From: an uncultured Prevotella sp.
GTDB taxonomy: Bacteria; Bacteroidota; Bacteroidia; Bacteroidales; Bacteroidaceae
Assembly (NCBI GenBank): GCA_944320285.1
Contig: CALUGX010000010.1
Span: forward strand, 1-45,777
Reading direction: 5' to 3'
Length of the DNA stretch: 45,777 bases
Shown here: positions 1 to 8,179 of the stretch, piece by piece
How positions within the stretch are numbered: the first letter of the stretch is position 1
How the letters are laid out: every line of letters begins with the position of its first letter
The notes under the pieces: model-generated
What the model was told of the DNA's origin: nothing
Database searches by the model: none
The model's input: only the letters and a program-made list of their open reading frames with translations
Translations under genes and position numbers: made by a program

Positions 1-66
1 GAGTTGCTGATAAGAAGTTCTTCTTATTCCGTATTGCAAAACTATATGCATATCCCCACTAAAAAT

Positions 67-1143
67 CTACTGAACCCTCTTTGGGGCAAATGAGAGAAAC
101 AGCTCCTCGAACTTTTTGGCGTATTTGCCGGCGTCGAAATCGCGTATTATCCTTTCACGACCGGCCTGCCCCATAGCCTTTCTCTTCGCCGCATCGTCCG
201 CGAGGACACACAACGTGTCGGCCAGCTGCTTAGCGTCACCGGGCTTAAAGAGCAATCCCGTCACCCCATCTACGGGAATGTCACGCGCTCCCTTGATGTC
301 GCTCACCACGCATGGCAGGGCACAGGCCATAGCCTCCCTCACCACCCTTGGCGATGCGTCGCGCAACGACGGCAATACGAAGATGTCTTGCGCAGGCAGG
401 TACTGTATAGGGTTGTCCTTGAACCCTATGAAGTGTATCCGCCCTGCCGCAGGCCCGCTTTTTGCCAGTTTGAGATCGCCTTCGTCATAGCTGCCTATGA
501 AAAGCAGATGCAAACGCTTGTCCTTAGCCTCGTGCATGGCCTTTACGAGCACGCTCAGGCCTTTGTAAGGGCGTCCCTTGCAAGCTCCAACGTAGACGCA
601 TTTGATTGCGTCAGCGGGCATTTCTGCCACTTGTTTAGGGTTGTCCATTGCATCTTTCACCCAGTCAATATCAAACGGCTTAACGTTTACGGACAACTTT
701 TTCTTGCTAATTCGCCGGCTTAGGTATTCACGTATATCCTCCGTCTCGCATACGATGTGTGCCACGCGCGGGTTGAGTATTCCCAAATAATAAGTGGGGT
801 CTGCGGCTCTTACCTTTGCCTGCGTGCCCCGATAGCCTATATTTTTCACCCTCGTGCCGAGTGAAGCCATGAGGCCGTTTGAAAGCCCTTTGCTGCCCGG
901 AGAAAATATTACGTCAATAGCGTGGCGGCGTATTATTCTGCGTATGGCCATGATTGCCCCAAACGACAACTTGGAACGGCACGGCGGCATGGGTAATATC
1001 TTGCACCGCCCTGGGATTACGGCAAGCCTTTCGGGTGAAGGCGTGGCTATGTAGACGTTGATTTCGGGGTTGGCTGACACACGGCCGAGCATATCCAGGC
1101 CGGTCATGTCGAGTTCGCTATCTATTACAAGTAGGTTGACCAT
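67..1143 (-). CDS. Glycosyltransferase family 4 protein
   Basis: A 358-residue GT-B fold glycosyltransferase that probably adds a sugar from a nucleotide donor to a cell-surface glycan or LPS precursor on the cytoplasmic side. The C-terminal half is the recognisable part: a donor-domain strand around residues 182-200 (VYVGACKGRPYKGL) and a GT4-type acidic motif at 258-277, where PSLRDASPRVVREAMACALP stands in for the usual E-x7-E. The N-terminal acceptor domain is poorly conserved and no membrane segment is visible. The length is normal for GT4. It lies apart from the msbA operon, separated by the DUF pair, so it may be its own unit. The acceptor and the sugar cannot be told. Confidence 0.85.
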   Translation of the reverse strand: MVNLLVIDSELDMTGLDMLGRVSANPEINVYIATPSPERLAVIPGRCKILPMPPCRSKLSFGAIMAIRRIIRRHAIDVIFSPGSKGLSNGLMASLGTRVKNIGYRGTQAKVRAADPTYYLGILNPRVAHIVCETEDIREYLSRRISKKKLSVNVKPFDIDWVKDAMDNPKQVAEMPADAIKCVYVGACKGRPYKGLSVLVKAMHEAKDKRLHLLFIGSYDEGDLKLAKSGPAAGRIHFIGFKDNPIQYLPAQDIFVLPSLRDASPRVVREAMACALPCVVSDIKGARDIPVDGVTGLLFKPGDAKQLADTLCVLADDAAKRKAMGQAGRERIIRDFDAGKYAKKFEELFLSFAPKRVQ

Positions 1144-1226
1144 TTTGCTTTTTTGTTAGATCATATAATGTGGCAGAACCTTATTCACTTTATATGTGTT
1201 GTTCCAAAGCTGGTATGAAGTAGTTG

Positions 1227-1493
1227 TCAAATGGCATCCACCCCTTTATCATAAAGAAATTCCGGGGCGAAGCCTATTTCATTATTCCAATCTATTGTAA
1301 AAGGGTCTGTCGTAAAATTCTTAAAATAGTCCAAGTCTTTCAACTTTCTACATATTCCTTTTGTCAACAATGGCGTGAAATCGAAAAAGCGCGACTCGCC
1401 ATTGCTGAAGTGTATCAGCAGGATATGGTCGCGCACATACTCGGCATTGTTGACTGTCAAAAGTAAATCGTTGTTTTCCATAACGCTCATCAT
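1227..1493 (-). CDS. DUF2442 domain protein
   Basis: An 88-residue protein with the DUF2442 look: an N-terminal strand with hydrophobic repeats (LLLTVNNAEYV), a turn with FSNGESRFFDFTPLL, then a short C-terminal helix/strand region containing WNNEIGFAPEFLYDKG. The start overlaps the last 4 nt of the upstream DUF4160 gene (ATGA-type overlap at 1490-1493), so the two are translationally coupled. DUF4160-DUF2442 pairs are widespread in bacteria, often near mobile or accessory DNA, and have been considered toxin-antitoxin-like; no function is shown here. Alternative starts at residues 2 and 5 cannot be excluded. Confidence 0.75.
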   Translation of the reverse strand: MMSVMENNDLLLTVNNAEYVRDHILLIHFSNGESRFFDFTPLLTKGICRKLKDLDYFKNFTTDPFTIDWNNEIGFAPEFLYDKGVDAI

Positions 1494-1747
1494 TTTAGAG
1501 GTTCTATCTTTTCGGGAGTTTCATAATTAGCCAAACGTTCCCAATTAGCCATCAGTTCATCTTTATGCAAATCAAGCCACTCATACACTAACCGCAACGC
1601 CCTGCGCGGCAAGCTCCCCGTCACGATACCGTCTTTTATCGTTATGACAGCCTTATATTCGTCATACCAAACATGAAAATGAGGCGGGTTGTGCTCGTTC
1701 ATATACATATAGATTATAATTCCGTAAAATTTGCTTATTTCAGGCAT
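1490..1747 (-). CDS. DUF4160 domain protein
   Basis: An 85-residue DUF4160 protein. The family hallmark is the N-terminal stretch MPEISKFYGIIIYMYMNEHN followed by PPHFHVWYDEYKA, then a short basic turn (LPRRALRLV) and a C-terminal helix with a WxxLxxYE-type motif (NWERLANYETPEKI). The reading frame is open 9 codons further upstream, but that extension runs into a good -7 box (TATTTTTG, 1772-1779), so the ATG at 1747 is chosen. It is the first gene of a two-gene unit with DUF2442. The role is unknown; a toxin-antitoxin relationship is only an inference from the pairing. Confidence 0.8.
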   Translation of the reverse strand: MPEISKFYGIIIYMYMNEHNPPHFHVWYDEYKAVITIKDGIVTGSLPRRALRLVYEWLDLHKDELMANWERLANYETPEKIEPLK

Positions 1748-1771
1748 AGGTGATTGATATTTATTGTTTCG

Positions 1772-1779
1772 CAAAAATA
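1772..1779 (-). promoter_or_regulatory. -7 box (TAnnTTTG type) for the DUF4160/DUF2442 pair
   Basis: On the minus strand the sequence reads TATTTTTG, matching the Bacteroidota primary-sigma -7 element, 24 nt before the ATG at 1747. No clear -33 TTG was identified. Confidence 0.5.
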
Positions 1780-1822
1780 GTGAAAATCAACATATATTCA
1801 AAATATAAGAACAGAAAATAGA

Positions 1823-1862
1823 CATAAATCCAGTACCTCATCGTCCGTGCACTGGATTTATG
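1823..1862. terminator. Stem-loop downstream of the WaaP-like gene
   Basis: Perfect 12-bp arms (CATAAATCCAGT at 1823-1834 and its complement at 1851-1862) with a 16-nt loop lie between the convergent side of the WaaP-like gene (stop at 1909, minus) and the DUF4160 promoter. The minus-strand continuation is T-rich (TCTATTTTCTG) but not a clean U-run, so it is a probable rather than certain terminator of the LPS operon. Confidence 0.5.
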
Positions 1863-1908
1863 CAAAGCCTGTAATCCATCATTAATGTGTGTGCCTTTGG
1901 GACTTCCC

Positions 1909-2703
1909 TTACGCCTTTCTCTTAAACCACGCCTTCACCTTGTCCTTGGCAATACACCTGCGCTCAAACTTGTAGAGGGCGGCCATCACTGCGGCCACGG
2001 TGTCGTCTTTGTCCCAATGCTTGTATGCGGCATAATATGCGGCTATGATGGCCATCAGGCGGTGGTTATGCGTCAGGCGTTTCATGTTGTTGAAGCGTTC
2101 CTTTTTCGACGGTTCACGCTTGAGGAATTTCGAGCGGTTAAGATCGATGAGGGCCAAGTCATACCTGCCGTCCTTGTTCTTCTTGCACAGGATGTTTGAC
2201 AGGTTAAGGTCGCCGTGCAATATGCCGCTCTCGTGCAACTCAAAGACTAACAGCGCCACGTCGTCGGCAGCCTGCAAGTCGGGCTCGTCGCAGTCGAGCA
2301 GGTCTATCACCGGTTGCCACGTACTCTCCTCTGAGATGAAATAGCTGTCACAGAGCAGTCCGCGGCGGCGTATCTCGATGTAGGCCACGGGGCGCGGCGA
2401 GAAAAATCCGGCTTCAATCATCATGCCGGCGTAGACGTAGGCGCGCTCAGCCTTGCTTTTCTTAAAATACGTGTAAGCAACGGCCTGTATCAGGTTGGGG
2501 CGCTTATACCGTTTCACAACGAAGCGGCCCTCCGGCGTGCCGAAAGCGTGCACAGAGTTGCGCCCCTCGTGGAGCACTTCTCCCCCGCCCCGCCCGAACA
2601 GCGCGGGCACGGAGCGTATGAAGTCGGCGGCGGCCCCGTAGTCGGGGGACGTCACCACCTTTACGCCATGTCTCATATCAATATGTGCCATATCCGGTTG
2701 CAA
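1909..2703 (-). CDS. WaaP/Kdo-kinase-like lipopolysaccharide kinase
   Basis: A 264-residue protein of the lipopolysaccharide kinase (Kdo/WaaP) branch of the protein-kinase-like fold, expected to phosphorylate a sugar of the LPS inner core in the cytoplasm. Visible motifs: the ATP-binding lysine in FVVKRYKRP (K64), the catalytic loop HGDLNLSN (163-170) and the metal-binding segment LALIDLNRSKF (183-193, with D187). The N-terminal GRNSVHAFG (47-55) is the glycine-poor loop typical of this family. It is the last gene of the minus-strand msbA operon, starting 6 nt after the GT2 stop codon. Exact acceptor is unknown. Confidence 0.85.
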   Translation of the reverse strand: MQPDMAHIDMRHGVKVVTSPDYGAAADFIRSVPALFGRGGGEVLHEGRNSVHAFGTPEGRFVVKRYKRPNLIQAVAYTYFKKSKAERAYVYAGMMIEAGFFSPRPVAYIEIRRRGLLCDSYFISEESTWQPVIDLLDCDEPDLQAADDVALLVFELHESGILHGDLNLSNILCKKNKDGRYDLALIDLNRSKFLKREPSKKERFNNMKRLTHNHRLMAIIAAYYAAYKHWDKDDTVAAVMAALYKFERRCIAKDKVKAWFKRKA

Positions 2704-2709
2704 AGGGCG

Positions 2710-3621
2710 TTAAATCTTATGCCATGCCTTCCACGCGGGGCCGAAGTCCTTGGTCAGCAGCCAGTAGAGAGCCTTCATCCTGCACCGTGCCAGCTCTCTC
2801 AATATCGCCGCCCTGCTTGGCATTGCGGTTTCCTCCTTGCCGTCGCACGGCGTGCCGTTGCGGGTGAACAGTCGCCTGAACGTGCCGTTGGTTATGCCCC
2901 ACTTCAACAAGAATTGCATCTCCCCCATGTTCTTCTTTATCCTCGTGGTGGATTTTGTCTCGAAATGGTAAACACGGCTCGCCGACACACCCTTCATGCG
3001 CCGCACGCCGCACAGCCACAACTTTGCGGTAAAGTCAGGGTCGCTGTACATTCCAGGCGACAGCTCAACACTGTACCCGCCCACTATGTCCCAAATGTCG
3101 CGGTGTACGATGTTGGGCGGAAGCGTAGCCCCGAACCAGTCGGCCTTTGGGTAATCCATGTATTCCCTCAGCAAGTCGGCCTCGCGGAATGTCTCGACCG
3201 TCGAACCGTAGTCGGCATTGATCACGGCCTTGTTCACCGTGCGCGGCTGTATGGTCGTGGCCGACAGGAAGAAGCGGTTGTCAGGCTGGCGCCGTATTTC
3301 GTCATACAGTGCGGCGTCCCATCCCGGCAGGGCATACATATCGTCGTTGATAAAAAGCATATAGTCGGTCTTCACCTTTGTGCGCATCATGTTCATTGCG
3401 AGGCATACGCCCACGTTGCCGGGCGTGGCCGTATAGTCAAAGCCTTCGGCCTTCACCCAATCGAGCGTACCGTCGCTGCCGTCGTTCACGTGCACTATTA
3501 TCTGGTGACGGTATGTTGAGTTCTTCCTTATGCTTTCGATGCAGAGCTTAAGGAAACCGAGATTGTTCCATGTGGGTATGAGTATCGAAAACAATTCTTT
3601 GTCGGTATCTTTTCGTTCCAT
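2710..3621 (-). CDS. Glycosyltransferase family 2 protein
   Basis: A 303-residue GT-A glycosyltransferase. The N-terminal strand FSILIPTWNN (11-20), the nucleotide-binding VNDGSDGT (45-52) and the metal-binding NDD in MLFINDDMY (88-96) identify family GT2. The C-terminal region (about 190-245, with GMYSDPDFTAKLW) matches the part that forms the acceptor site in rhamnosyl- and galactosyl-transferases of this type. No membrane segment. It lies between a GT4 gene (82 nt upstream) and the WaaP-like kinase (6 nt downstream), so a role in LPS core or O-unit assembly is likely; donor and acceptor cannot be named. Confidence 0.88.
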   Translation of the reverse strand: MERKDTDKELFSILIPTWNNLGFLKLCIESIRKNSTYRHQIIVHVNDGSDGTLDWVKAEGFDYTATPGNVGVCLAMNMMRTKVKTDYMLFINDDMYALPGWDAALYDEIRRQPDNRFFLSATTIQPRTVNKAVINADYGSTVETFREADLLREYMDYPKADWFGATLPPNIVHRDIWDIVGGYSVELSPGMYSDPDFTAKLWLCGVRRMKGVSASRVYHFETKSTTRIKKNMGEMQFLLKWGITNGTFRRLFTRNGTPCDGKEETAMPSRAAILRELARCRMKALYWLLTKDFGPAWKAWHKI

Positions 3622-3703
3622 AATTATATTACTGAATGTTTCTGGAAAGGCTTGGCAGGGACCGTGACAGACAAGCGGCCATTTATTTTTTAACTCTTAA
3701 TTC

Positions 3704-4849
3704 TCAACTCTTAACTTCCTTCATCAGCCTTTCGTAGACGTCAAGCACCTTACGGGCCGTCTCGTTGTTCTCGAAGCGCGAGATGTAAGCCATGCCCTCG
3801 GCTATGCGCTCGTCGCGGCCCGGCGCACCCTTAAGCGTCAGTCGCACGGCCTTGGCCATGCCGCTAACGTCGTCGGGGTCTACGTAGAGCGTGGCGTTGC
3901 CGCCTGCCTCTTCAAGACAACTGCCTTTGCAGGCCACCACGGGCAAGCCGCTCTGTATGGCCTCGATGACGGGCAGGCCGAAGCCCTCATAGCGCGAGGG
4001 GTAGACGGAGGCCTCGGCCATCTGGTAGATGGCGGGCAGGTCGTCGGCGGGCACGCCGTGGAGGAACATTACGCGGTTAGCCAGACCATTGTGGGCCACG
4101 TAGCGCTTCACCTTGTCGCAGTATGGCGTAGACCTGCCCACGATTACGAGGCTTACGTCTTCGGGCAGCAGGCGCATGGCCTTGACTGCCAACAGCACGT
4201 TCTTGCGCTCCTCTATCGTGCCCACGCTTACGATGTAACGTTCGGGCAGCATATACGCCGTGTGCACCTCTTGGAGCTTCTTCTCGCCCTCGCGGAGCTT
4301 GAAGCGCGAGCCGCAGCTCTGATAAATGACGTCTATCTTGTCGGCAGGCACGTCGCCGTAGAGCATCACGTCGCGCTTGGTGCACTCGCTGATGGCTATT
4401 ATGCGGTCGGCCTCGCGGCAGGTCTTGCGGAACTTCCATGCGTAAATCTTCCTGTCAAACCAGCCGTACCATTCGGGATGACGCATGAAGATGACGTCGT
4501 GCATGGTGACTACGGTCTTCACGCCGGCGGCCTTGAGACCAATGGGCAGTTCGCCCGAAAGACCGTGATAGAGGCGCACGCCGTCGCGCACAACGTCGTT
4601 CACCACACCCTTCATCCGCCACAGGGCGCGCCCTATGGCGCCTACTGCGGCGTCGGGATAGACGAACTTGACGTTCTGGCGCGGTTTCACCTGCCGGCGG
4701 AGGCTGTCGTCCCCGCGCTCCGGTGCGTAAAGGTTAAGCGTGACGTCGGGCGTCACGGCCTCGGCCAGGTCGTTGACGAGGGTGCGGGCATAGCTGCCAA
4801 GACCTGTTCTGTTGCAAACTATGCGTTTGGCGTCGTATCCTATTATCAT
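3704..4849 (-). CDS. Glycosyltransferase family 4 protein
   Basis: A 381-residue GT-B enzyme of family GT4. It begins MIIGYDAKRI with the TGLGSYAR loop, and carries the donor-domain signatures YIVSVGTIEERKNV, LVIVGRS and YEGFGLPVIEAIQSGLP (the E-x7-E catalytic/phosphate motif), the usual order and spacing of mannosyl-type GT4 enzymes. It is the third gene of the LPS operon. The last codons (KEVKS, stop) come from a family A intergenic repeat (about 3690-3718) that supplies the stop codon, as in the neighbouring acyltransferase. Three 9-bp repeats (4879-4905) lie just upstream of the start. Confidence 0.9.
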   Translation of the reverse strand: MIIGYDAKRIVCNRTGLGSYARTLVNDLAEAVTPDVTLNLYAPERGDDSLRRQVKPRQNVKFVYPDAAVGAIGRALWRMKGVVNDVVRDGVRLYHGLSGELPIGLKAAGVKTVVTMHDVIFMRHPEWYGWFDRKIYAWKFRKTCREADRIIAISECTKRDVMLYGDVPADKIDVIYQSCGSRFKLREGEKKLQEVHTAYMLPERYIVSVGTIEERKNVLLAVKAMRLLPEDVSLVIVGRSTPYCDKVKRYVAHNGLANRVMFLHGVPADDLPAIYQMAEASVYPSRYEGFGLPVIEAIQSGLPVVACKGSCLEEAGGNATLYVDPDDVSGMAKAVRLTLKGAPGRDERIAEGMAYISRFENNETARKVLDVYERLMKEVKS

Positions 4850-4878
4850 TTTTTCTTTCTTTTTTGGTAAAGATTTTT

Positions 4879-4905
4879 TGGGAGAGCTGGGAGGGCTGGG
4901 AAGCT
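4879..4905. repeat. 9-bp tandem repeat (family D) before the GT4 start
   Basis: Three consecutive 9-bp units (plus strand TGGGAGAGC, TGGGAGGGC, TGGGAAGCT), 29 nt upstream of the ATG at 4849. On the coding strand the unit reads about CCCAGCYCT, related to the ATCAGYCCT units before the acyltransferase and rdgB genes. Confidence 0.7.
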
Positions 4906-4908
4906 ATT

Positions 4909-5835
4909 TTAACTCTTAACTCTTAATTCTTCACTCTTAACTCTCCTGTCGTATTCCTCGTGGGTACGTTTCCATCGGTTGTGGCTCCAGAGGTAGTATG
5001 CCGGGGCGCGGCGAATGGTCTGTTCGAGATATTTGAAGTAGCGGCGCGTAATCTCGTGTTCGGGCAGCGTGGCGGGCGCGGCCGTCATCAGCTTGAAGGT
5101 GTAGACGTAGCGGCCGCGTGCGGGACGTTCCACGTCGACGTAGAACACGGCATTGTTCATTTTCCGCATTATGCGCTCCGCACCTGTGAACACGGGTGTG
5201 TCGTGGCCGAGGAAAGGCAACCAGAGGTGAGTGTTCTGATATTTTGGCGCCTGGTCGGCGATGTATCCAAAGATGTTCATGACGCCTTGGCGCCTGAACT
5301 CCACGAGATAGCGCAGGATGTCCTGCTTGGGTATGCAGACGCCGCCCATACTCTGCCGCAGCTTGATGAAGAGGCGGTCGAAGACGTGGTTGCGCAGCGG
5401 GTGGTAGATAAGGCCAACGACGGCTTCCTTGTGTCGCGTGAAGGCGAGGCCGAAGGCCGATAACAGTTCCCAGTTACCGTAGTGGCCCAGTATGCCGGCG
5501 CAGGTCTGGCCGCGGTCGAAGCAGGCCTCCACTTTCTCTACTCCCCTGAACTCCACGTGGCGCAGCAGCTCCTTGCGTGAGACAGTCATCAGCTTTATGG
5601 TCTCGACGAAGTAGTCGCACAGCCAGCGGTAAAATCCGCGCTCTATCCGGCGAAGCTCCTTGTCGCTCTTTTCGGGGAACGACGTGGCGAGGTTGTGCCT
5701 CACTACCTTCAGACGGTAACGCACCACATCGTAGACGATGACATGGAGCACGTCCGCCAGGACGTAAAGCGCCCTGTAAGGCAGCAGCGAGATGAGATAG
5801 AACACCGCATATACGAGTGGTTGGAGAAATTTCAT
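4909..5835 (-). CDS. LpxL/HtrB-family lipid A acyltransferase
   Basis: A 308-residue acyltransferase of the LpxL/HtrB/MsbB family, which adds a secondary acyl chain to lipid A at the inner membrane. An N-terminal hydrophobic anchor (about residues 4-36) is followed by the catalytic H-x4-E motif in GHYGNWELL (H118, E123) and by the family block IADQAPKYQNTHLWLPFLG. Start choice: the frame is open 14 codons further, but that extension is translated 9-bp repeat (ALSVLSAL), so MKFLQPLVYA at 5835 is preferred. The C-terminal KSEELRVKS and the stop codon are family A repeat sequence. It lies immediately downstream of msbA, fitting lipid A maturation and export. Confidence 0.9.
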   Translation of the reverse strand: MKFLQPLVYAVFYLISLLPYRALYVLADVLHVIVYDVVRYRLKVVRHNLATSFPEKSDKELRRIERGFYRWLCDYFVETIKLMTVSRKELLRHVEFRGVEKVEACFDRGQTCAGILGHYGNWELLSAFGLAFTRHKEAVVGLIYHPLRNHVFDRLFIKLRQSMGGVCIPKQDILRYLVEFRRQGVMNIFGYIADQAPKYQNTHLWLPFLGHDTPVFTGAERIMRKMNNAVFYVDVERPARGRYVYTFKLMTAAPATLPEHEITRRYFKYLEQTIRRAPAYYLWSHNRWKRTHEEYDRRVKSEELRVKS

Positions 5836-5851
5836 TTTTTTATTTTTTAAT

Positions 5852-5878
5852 AGGGCTGATAGGACTGATAGGGCCAAT
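5852..5878. repeat. 9-bp tandem repeat (family D) before the lipid A acyltransferase start
   Basis: Three 9-bp units (plus strand AGGGCTGAT, AGGACTGAT, AGGGCCAAT) end 17 nt upstream of the ATG at 5835. The same unit occurs five times before rdgB (42318-42362). Confidence 0.75.
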
Positions 5879-5908
5879 AATCCGGACAGGGCATTGGATT
5901 TTTCATTC

Positions 5909-5975
5909 TTAACTCCTTAACTCTTAACTCTTAACTCTTAACTCCTTAATTCTTAACTCTTTGCTCTTAACTCCT
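5909..5975. repeat. Family A repeat (CTTAACTC strings)
   Basis: Between the acyltransferase and msbA lie about eight degenerate 7- to 8-bp copies of CTTAACTC/CTTAATTC. The same strings recur at about 3690-3718, 4908-4944, 7836-7887, 11205-11219, 12495-12590, 25588-25638, 29800-29885, 31645-31715 and 41625-41665. Not coding. Confidence 0.75.
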
Positions 5976-7804
5976 TAAGTTTTCTGCATATCGCTGAGTT
6001 TCTTGTAATATCCGTCGCGGGTAAGCAGTTCGTCGTGGGTGCCGCGCTCCACTATGCGTCCCTCGTGGATGACGCATATCTCGTCGGCGTTCTTGATGGT
6101 CGAGAGGCGGTGGGCTATGGCCACGGTGGTGCGCGTCTTCATGAGGTGCTCAAGGGCCTGCTGCACGAGGCGTTCGCTCTCGGTGTCGAGAGCCGACGTA
6201 GCCTCGTCAAGGATTAGTATCGGCGGGTTCTTGAGTATGGCGCGGGCTATGCTGACGCGCTGGCGCTGTCCGCCTGAGAGACGGCTGCCGCGGTCGCCGA
6301 TGTTGGTGTCGTATCCGTGCTCGGTCTCCATGATGAAGTCGTGGGCGTTGGCTATCCTGGCGGCGGTCTCTATCTGCTCTTGCGTGGCGTCAGCCACGCC
6401 GAAGGCTATGTTGTTACGGAACGAGTCGTTGAAGAGTATGGCTTCCTGGTTGACGTTGCCGATGAGCCCCCGCAGGTCGTGCAGGGCCATGTCTTTGACG
6501 TTAACGCCGTCGATGAGCACCTCGCCCTCCTGTACGTCGTAGTAGCGCGGGATGAGGTCGACGAGTGTGGATTTGCCGCCGCCGCTCTGACCTACTATGG
6601 CGAGCGTCTTGCCTTTCTCTATCGTGAGGTTGACGTGGCGGAGCACCCACTTGTCGCCGTAGCGGAACGACACATCGCGGAACTCTATTTTCGAGTTGAA
6701 GCCCGCCACGTGCACCGGCTGCTCCGGCTCCTTGATGTCGTTCTCGGCGCGGAGTATCTTGTCGACGCGCTCCATCGAGGCGAGGCCTTTGGGGATGTTG
6801 TAGCCGGCCTTGGAGAACTCCTTGAGGGGATTGATGATGCTGTAGAGTATCACCATGTAATAGATGAACGTGGGTCCGCTGAGCCCCTTGCCGCCGAGCA
6901 CGAGCATACCGCCGAACCAGAGCACGATGACTATCATCAGCGTGCCGAGGAACTCACTCATTGGGTGGGCCATCTGCTGGCGCGTGTTCACGCGGAGGAT
7001 GTTGTCGCGGTAGTCGGAGTTGATGCGGTCGAAGCGGGCGTTCATCTTCTCCTCTGCGCAGAAGGCCTTGATTATGCGCAGCCCGCCGAGCGTCTCCTCC
7101 ACCTGGCTCATGGTGTCGCTCCAGAGGGCTTGCGCCTTGATTGACTTCTGCTTGAGCTTGCGGCCCACGGAGCCCATCACCCAGCCCATCAGCGGCACGA
7201 AGACGAGCGTGAAGAGCGTCAGCTGCCAGCTTATGGCCACGAGCGTGGCGAAGTAGAACAGGATGAGTATGGGGTTCTTGAAGAGCATATCGAGGCTCGA
7301 CATTATCGACGTCTCTATCTCCTGCACGTCTCCGCTCATGCGGGCTATGATGTCGCCCTTGCGCTCCTCGGAGAAGAAGCCCAGGGGCAGCGACGTTATC
7401 TTGCGGTAGAGCTGGTTGCGGATGTCGCGCACGACGCCCGTGCGTATCGGTATTATCGTGGCCGACGACAGGAAGTAGGCGCCCGTCTTGAGCAGCGTGG
7501 CGAAGGCCAGGAAGAGGCCTATGGCCAGCAGTGCCGACGTCTCGCCATAGGAGGAGATGAGCCACGAGGCGGCGTACTCCATGCGGTTTACGAAGGTATC
7601 CATCAGGTTGCCCCAGTCCCAGGGCGTCAGCTCCACGGCGCGCGTAGCCTCGCCCGTCCGGAAGAGTATTTGCAGGATGGGGATTATCGTCATGAACGAA
7701 AACACGTTCAGCACCGCCGAGAGAATGTTGAACACCACCGACAGAGCCAGGTATTTCTTGTACGGAGGCACGAAGCGGCGCAATACTTGCAGAAATTCTT
7801 TCAT
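5975..7804 (-). CDS. msbA: MsbA-like lipid A flippase (ABC transporter, fused permease/ATPase)
   Basis: A 609-residue half-transporter: an ABC transmembrane domain with about six helices (residues 15-340) followed by an ATPase domain. The Walker A motif GQSGGGKST is at 405-413, the signature LSGGQRQR at 509-516, Walker B ILILDEATSALD at 529-540, and the switch histidine is in AIAHRLSTI. This is the size and order of MsbA, which flips lipid A-core across the inner membrane with ATP. Context supports MsbA over a drug exporter: it heads an operon with an LpxL-like acyltransferase, two glycosyltransferases and a WaaP-like kinase. A -7 box at 8017-8024 gives a leader of about 200 nt containing family A repeats and a pyrimidine-rich tract. 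Confidence 0.85.
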   Translation of the reverse strand: MKEFLQVLRRFVPPYKKYLALSVVFNILSAVLNVFSFMTIIPILQILFRTGEATRAVELTPWDWGNLMDTFVNRMEYAASWLISSYGETSALLAIGLFLAFATLLKTGAYFLSSATIIPIRTGVVRDIRNQLYRKITSLPLGFFSEERKGDIIARMSGDVQEIETSIMSSLDMLFKNPILILFYFATLVAISWQLTLFTLVFVPLMGWVMGSVGRKLKQKSIKAQALWSDTMSQVEETLGGLRIIKAFCAEEKMNARFDRINSDYRDNILRVNTRQQMAHPMSEFLGTLMIVIVLWFGGMLVLGGKGLSGPTFIYYMVILYSIINPLKEFSKAGYNIPKGLASMERVDKILRAENDIKEPEQPVHVAGFNSKIEFRDVSFRYGDKWVLRHVNLTIEKGKTLAIVGQSGGGKSTLVDLIPRYYDVQEGEVLIDGVNVKDMALHDLRGLIGNVNQEAILFNDSFRNNIAFGVADATQEQIETAARIANAHDFIMETEHGYDTNIGDRGSRLSGGQRQRVSIARAILKNPPILILDEATSALDTESERLVQQALEHLMKTRTTVAIAHRLSTIKNADEICVIHEGRIVERGTHDELLTRDGYYKKLSDMQKT

Positions 7805-8016
7805 CAGTTTATAGTTTGGGAGATAATCTTTTGGGAGTTAAGGAGTTAAGTTTAGGAGTTAAGGAGTTATGTAGTTAAGGAGTTAAGACAAATGCTTTTT
7901 TCACTTCTTCACCCTTTCACTTTTTCACCTTTTTCACCTTTACACTTTTTCACCTTTTCCCACTCATCCTTTCACCTCCCCTTGGGGAGGACGGGAGGGG
8001 CTGCCCTTTCCGGATG

Positions 8017-8024
8017 CAAAGATA
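8017..8024 (-). promoter_or_regulatory. -7 box for the msbA operon
   Basis: The minus strand reads ACTATCTTTGCA, an exact TATCTTTG -7 element, about 210 nt upstream of the msbA ATG. It is the only such box found upstream of the five-gene LPS operon. Confidence 0.6.
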
Positions 8025-8155
8025 GTGGAAATCAGGGGAAATGCAAAATATTTTAGCTTACAAAGCAACAATGCGTTTGACTTAACTGCCTAACCGATAA
8101 TAAACTCCATTGCCACTAAAAGAACGCTTGACGGCCGGATTAAAAAATTTTTCCT

Positions 8156-8163
8156 TATCTTTG
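8156..8163 (+). promoter_or_regulatory. -7 box for upp
   Basis: TATCTTTG ends 16 nt before the upp ATG at 8180. A TTG at 8128-8130 is about 25 nt upstream, a little far for a -33 element. The mRNA leader would be under 12 nt. Confidence 0.65.
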
Positions 8164-8179
8164 CCGAAAAAACACGACA

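Larger units (their letters stand above)
7805..8179. other. Divergent intergenic region msbA/upp
   Basis: This 375-bp gap holds family A repeats (7836-7887, ending in GACAAATGCTTTT), a pyrimidine tract made of TTTTTCACC-like words (about 7900-7975), a small family C palindrome (CCTCCCC-TT-GGGGAGG, about 7976-7991, followed by GGGAGGGGCT) and two divergent -7 boxes. No gene was found in it. Confidence 0.7.

Noticed and set aside
5836..5877. A longer N-terminus for the lipid A acyltransferase
   Set aside because: The extra 14 codons are 9-bp repeat sequence and precede the natural hydrophobic anchor.
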